DNA of 64,000 nt from Acidobacteriota bacterium (lineage in GTDB: Bacteria > Acidobacteriota > Vicinamibacteria > Vicinamibacterales > UBA2999): assembly GCA_947465645.1 (NCBI GenBank), contig CANIBQ010000019.1:5093-69092 (forward strand). Reading direction: 5' to 3'. Positions 61,128 to 64,000 of this stretch are shown piece after piece. A program made the translations under genes and the position numbers. The notes beneath the pieces are model-generated. The model was not told where the DNA came from. It made no database searches and saw only the letters and a program-made list of their open reading frames with translations. Every line of letters starts with the position of its first letter. The first letter of the stretch is position 1.

Positions 61128-62705
61128 ATGCTTCAACGAATTCTCGGCATCCTCGGCTGGATCGGCACCGCGCTCGTCTTCGCGGCAGTGGCGATCCGCC
61201 TCCTCAGACCTGAGTGGGATCAATACGGTGTGTACGCCGCGTGGGGAGGACTCGCGCTCGTGGTGCTCTACACCATCGGACAGTGGCGCGAAATCGTCGA
61301 CTACTTCCGGCGGCGCCAGGCCCGCTACGGCGCGGTTGCGACCATCAGCGTGCTGGTGTTCCTCGCCATCATCGTGGCAATCAACTACCTGTCGGCGCGC
61401 CAGAACAAGCGGTGGGACCTGACGGCGAACCAGCAGAACAGCCTGTCGGAGCAGACGGTCAAGGTGCTGCAGGGCCTCGACTCACCGGCGAAGTTCACGG
61501 TGTTCGACAAACAGACCGACCTCGAGCGCTTCCGTAGCCGCCTGGGTGAGTACAGCTACCACTCCACGCAGGTGTCGGTGGACTACATCGATCCGGACAC
61601 CACGCCGATCGCCGCCAAGGAGTTCGACGTCCAGCAGTACGGCACGGTGATCATCGACTACAAGGGCCGGCGCGAGCGCGTCAACTCCGACAGCGAGCAG
61701 GACCTGACCAACGCGCTCATCAAGGCGGTGTCCGGCAGGGAGCGCAGCGTCTACTTCCTCTCGGGACACGGGGAGAAGGATCCGACGGCGACCGAGCGTG
61801 ACGGGTACAGCGGCGTGACCGAGGCCCTGAAGCGCGATAACTACAAGGTCGAGAAGCTGGTACTCGCGCAGCAGAAGGACGTCCCCGCGGAGGCCACCGC
61901 CGTGATCGTCGCCGGGCCGGCGACCGACCTGCTGCCGGAGGAAGTCGAGGCGCTCAGGCGCTACCTCTCGAAGGCCGGCAAGCTGATGGTGCTCATGGAT
62001 CCGGCGATTGTGTCGGGTGGAACCGGCCTTCCGAACCTCGAGGCGCTGCTCAAGGAGTGGGCGATCGAGCTTGGCAACAACGTCGTCGTCGACATCAGCG
62101 GCGCCACCAACGAACCGAGCATCGCGGTGGCGGCTGCCTACCCGTCGCATCCGATCACCGACCGCTTCGAGACGTTGACGGTCTATCCGCTCGCACGGTC
62201 GGTAGAGCCGGTGGCGGGAGGCGCCAACGGCCGCAACGCGGTGCCGGTCGTCCAGACGAGTCAGCGAAGCTGGGCCGAATCGGACCTCGCGTCGCTGACC
62301 AGCGACACGGGCGTCGCGATGGACCCCGAGAAGGGCGACACGCCAGGACCGGTGACGATTGGCGCAGCGATATCTGCCCCTTCCGAGCCGCCGGCACCAG
62401 CCGAAGGCGCGCCCGCCCCGGCGGCCGATGCGCCCAAGCCGGAAACCCGCGTCGTCGTGTTCGGCGACTCGGATTTCGCGACCAACGCCTACGGCGGCGT
62501 GGCGGGGAACCCCAATCTCTTCGCGAACGCCGTCAGTTGGCTCGCCCAGCAGGAGAACCTGATCTCGATTCGGCCGAAGCAGGCCAACGACCGCCGCGTC
62601 ACGATGACGGCTGGCCAGCAGTCGATGGTGTTTCTCACCTCGATCTTCCTGATGCCCGCGATCGTGTTCGGCGCGGGGATCTATACCTGGTGGCGGAGGC
62701 GATAG
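61128..62705 (+). CDS. GldG-like ABC auxiliary protein
   Basis: 525 residues from ATG 61128. Three hydrophobic N-terminal helices ('ILGILGWIGTALVFAAVAIR', 'VYAAWGGLALVVLYTIGQW', 'ISVLVFLAIIVAINYLSA') are followed by a large periplasmic domain of the ABC_transp_aux type: 'WDLTANQQNSLSEQTVKVL', 'VYFLSGHGEKDPTATERDGY', 'VIVAGPATDLLPEEVEALRR' and 'GKLMVLMDPA'. A Pro/Ala linker (~415-435) and a C-terminal helix (MVFLTSIFLMPAIVFGAGIY) end it. Works with the permease and the DUF4340 protein. Confidence 0.92.
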   Translation: MLQRILGILGWIGTALVFAAVAIRLLRPEWDQYGVYAAWGGLALVVLYTIGQWREIVDYFRRRQARYGAVATISVLVFLAIIVAINYLSARQNKRWDLTANQQNSLSEQTVKVLQGLDSPAKFTVFDKQTDLERFRSRLGEYSYHSTQVSVDYIDPDTTPIAAKEFDVQQYGTVIIDYKGRRERVNSDSEQDLTNALIKAVSGRERSVYFLSGHGEKDPTATERDGYSGVTEALKRDNYKVEKLVLAQQKDVPAEATAVIVAGPATDLLPEEVEALRRYLSKAGKLMVLMDPAIVSGGTGLPNLEALLKEWAIELGNNVVVDISGATNEPSIAVAAAYPSHPITDRFETLTVYPLARSVEPVAGGANGRNAVPVVQTSQRSWAESDLASLTSDTGVAMDPEKGDTPGPVTIGAAISAPSEPPAPAEGAPAPAADAPKPETRVVVFGDSDFATNAYGGVAGNPNLFANAVSWLAQQENLISIRPKQANDRRVTMTAGQQSMVFLTSIFLMPAIVFGAGIYTWWRRR

Positions 62706-62708
62706 GCC

Positions 62709-64000
62709 ATGCGCGGATTGAAATCCACGATCCTCCTGGTGGCCGTTCTCGGCGGCCTCGTTGCCTATATTTATTTCGTCGATTCCAAGAGGCCTGAGTC
62801 CGGAACGGAGACGACGAAGGACAAGGCATTCGCCGAACTGACGGCGGAGCAGATCGAGGAAGTGCAGCTCAGAAGCGAGAGCGGCGAAACGGCCCGCGTC
62901 CAGAAGACCGGCGAGACGTGGAACCTGGTCGAGCCTGAAGCGGTCGAGGCCGATTCGATTGCGTTGTCCACCCTGACGACGACCATCGCCGGCCTCGAGA
63001 TCGAACGGGTGGTGGACGAGAACCCGACCGACGTGAAGCAGTACGGCCTCGACCCCGCGCGTGTCGACGTGGGCTTCCGCGTCAAGGGCGAGAAGGAGTT
63101 CAGGCACCTGCTGGTGGGGCAGAAGACGCCCACCGGCGGCGACCTCTACGCGAAGAAGCCCGATGAAAAGCGGGTATTCCTGATCCCCTCGTACCACGAC
63201 ACGGGACTGAATCGAACGCCGTTCGATCTTCGTGACAAGGACGTCCTGAAGTTCGTGCGCGAGGATGCCGACGGCCTCGAGATCACCCACGCAGGCGAGA
63301 CCAGGCAGTTCGCGCGCACCGCCCCCACCGAATGGAAGATCGTGAAGCCGGTGGCGGCGCGCGGCGACTACGCCGCGCTCGAGGGAGAGCTGACGCGCAT
63401 CTCGTCGCTGCAGATGCACAAGATCGTCGCGCCGCAGGCGGACGATCTGAGGCAATACGGTCTCGACAAGCCCGACTTCACCGTCACGGTGACGACCGGC
63501 AGCGCGCGGGCCACGGTGATCATCGGCAAGAAGGGCGAGGACGGCCTGTACGCGAAAGACATCGCGCGGCCGATGATCTTCACGGTGGAAGAAACCATCA
63601 CTCAGGAGTTCGCCAAGGCGCTCGACGAGTTCATCCGCAAGGACATGTTCGATTCGCGCGCGTTCACCACCAACCGTGTCGAGTTCCGCCGCGGTGCCGA
63701 CACGCAGGCCTTCGAGAAGAGCAAAGGGGCTGACGACAAGGACATCTGGAAGGACGCGGCGGGGAAGACCGTAGATGCCACGGCGGTCGATAACCTGCTG
63801 GCGAAGATGTCGAACCTGCGCGTCACGGCGTTCGACGCGACGCAGAATCCTTCGCTGAAGACGCCGGCGCTCACCGTCACCGTCCGGTTCGACGAGAACA
63901 AGACGGAGACGGTGGCCTTCGGACGCAGCGGCGCCGACGTGTTCGGCAAACGCTCCGACGAGGCCGCCTCGGGCAAGCTCGACGCGATGCTCTTTGACGA
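62709..64000 (+). CDS. DUF4340 domain protein (3' partial)
   Basis: The frame runs from ATG 62709 to the window end, at least 430 residues, with no stop. It starts three bases after the GldG stop. One N-terminal membrane helix (STILLVAVLGGLVAYIYFVD) is followed by repeated DUF4340 modules: 'ELTAEQIEEVQLRSESGETA', 'TWNLVEPEAVEADSIALSTL', 'LDPARVDVGFRVKGEKEFRH', 'LLVGQKTPTGGDLYAKKPD', and again 'QYGLDKPDFTVTVTTGS'. DUF4340 proteins are usual partners of GldG-type ABC exporters. Function beyond that is unknown. Confidence 0.88.
   Translation, partial: MRGLKSTILLVAVLGGLVAYIYFVDSKRPESGTETTKDKAFAELTAEQIEEVQLRSESGETARVQKTGETWNLVEPEAVEADSIALSTLTTTIAGLEIERVVDENPTDVKQYGLDPARVDVGFRVKGEKEFRHLLVGQKTPTGGDLYAKKPDEKRVFLIPSYHDTGLNRTPFDLRDKDVLKFVREDADGLEITHAGETRQFARTAPTEWKIVKPVAARGDYAALEGELTRISSLQMHKIVAPQADDLRQYGLDKPDFTVTVTTGSARATVIIGKKGEDGLYAKDIARPMIFTVEETITQEFAKALDEFIRKDMFDSRAFTTNRVEFRRGADTQAFEKSKGADDKDIWKDAAGKTVDATAVDNLLAKMSNLRVTAFDATQNPSLKTPALTVTVRFDENKTETVAFGRSGADVFGKRSDEAASGKLDAMLFD

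Noticed and set aside
61482..63455. 657-codon open frame antisense to gldG and the DUF4340 gene
   Set aside because: Spans two clear plus-strand genes and their junction; low-complexity Arg/Leu/Val composition with no domain.

Overview
The window is high-GC chromosomal DNA from a Gram-negative bacterium, most likely an Acidobacteriota member of the Vicinamibacteria type. This is inferred from gene content: three von Willebrand A proteins of the acidobacterial 'VWFA-related' kind, a CBM9-like/DUF5916 outer-membrane protein, a carboxypeptidase-regulatory TonB receptor, a DUF6152 protein, and ABC/GldG/DUF4340 gliding-type transport genes. Outer-membrane proteins, Pal and TolC confirm a diderm envelope. 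Nearly all of the window is ordinary core chromosome. I saw no prophage, insertion sequence, CRISPR array or rRNA.

Layout. 1-6955: VWFA protein (cut by the window start), frataxin-like CyaY, DUF5916 protein, a small zone of gene remnants, TonB receptor and a flavin-nucleotide oxidase-like protein. 6956-8778: a lower-GC patch with an antitoxin-like remnant, two secreted proteins, and tRNA-Glu(CTC). 8913-14794: M23 peptidase, cupredoxin lipoprotein, haem A/haem O synthases (ctaA, ctaB), DUF420 protein and a diguanylate cyclase. 14878-19278: regulatory-domain/TPR proteins, a sulfatase-like protein without its catalytic residues, a secreted protein and a flippase-like protein. 19358-21725: an F0-only ATP synthase operon (atpZ-atpI-atpB-atpE-atpF) without F1 genes. 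21805-30682: two VWFA genes running into a haem operon (hemX-like, hemA, hemC, cobA/hemD fusion, hemB, hemL). 30821-37639 on the minus strand: glycine-zipper protein, then pyrE-truA-uppS-cdsA-dxr-rseP. 37705-42005: TolC, two glycosyltransferases and a TIGR02757 protein. 42075-47425: pyrimidine genes, with pyrR-pyrB-pyrC-PRTase on the minus strand diverging from pyrD-pyrF. 47438-51541: Pal, a GT39-like membrane protein, larE and a LysW-like zinc ribbon. 51649-57013: receiver-PilZ protein, a structured leader, an S8 protease with twelve QIVWGD repeats, and a hybrid histidine kinase. 57052-59169: a metal-exporting P-type ATPase. 59387-64000: ABC ATPase, permease, GldG and DUF4340 (cut by the window end).

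Many genes are tightly packed with 4-nt start/stop overlaps (atpZ/atpI/atpB, VWFA/hemX, hemC/hemD, pyrR/pyrB, pyrD/pyrF, ctaA/ctaB), which points to translational coupling. The haem genes cover synthesis from glutamyl-tRNA to uroporphyrinogen III, with a branch to sirohaem. ctaA/ctaB then use haem for the respiratory oxidase.

The two most unusual layers are these. (1) The S8 protease has a C-terminal array of 12 Q(I/V)VWGD units, lies behind a leader with mutually exclusive hairpins, and is followed after one base by a hybrid histidine kinase. (2) Several families of dispersed palindromic repeats sit repeatedly at gene starts and stops, and some are translated in frame (ctaB, the flippase gene, cdsA, truA, larE).
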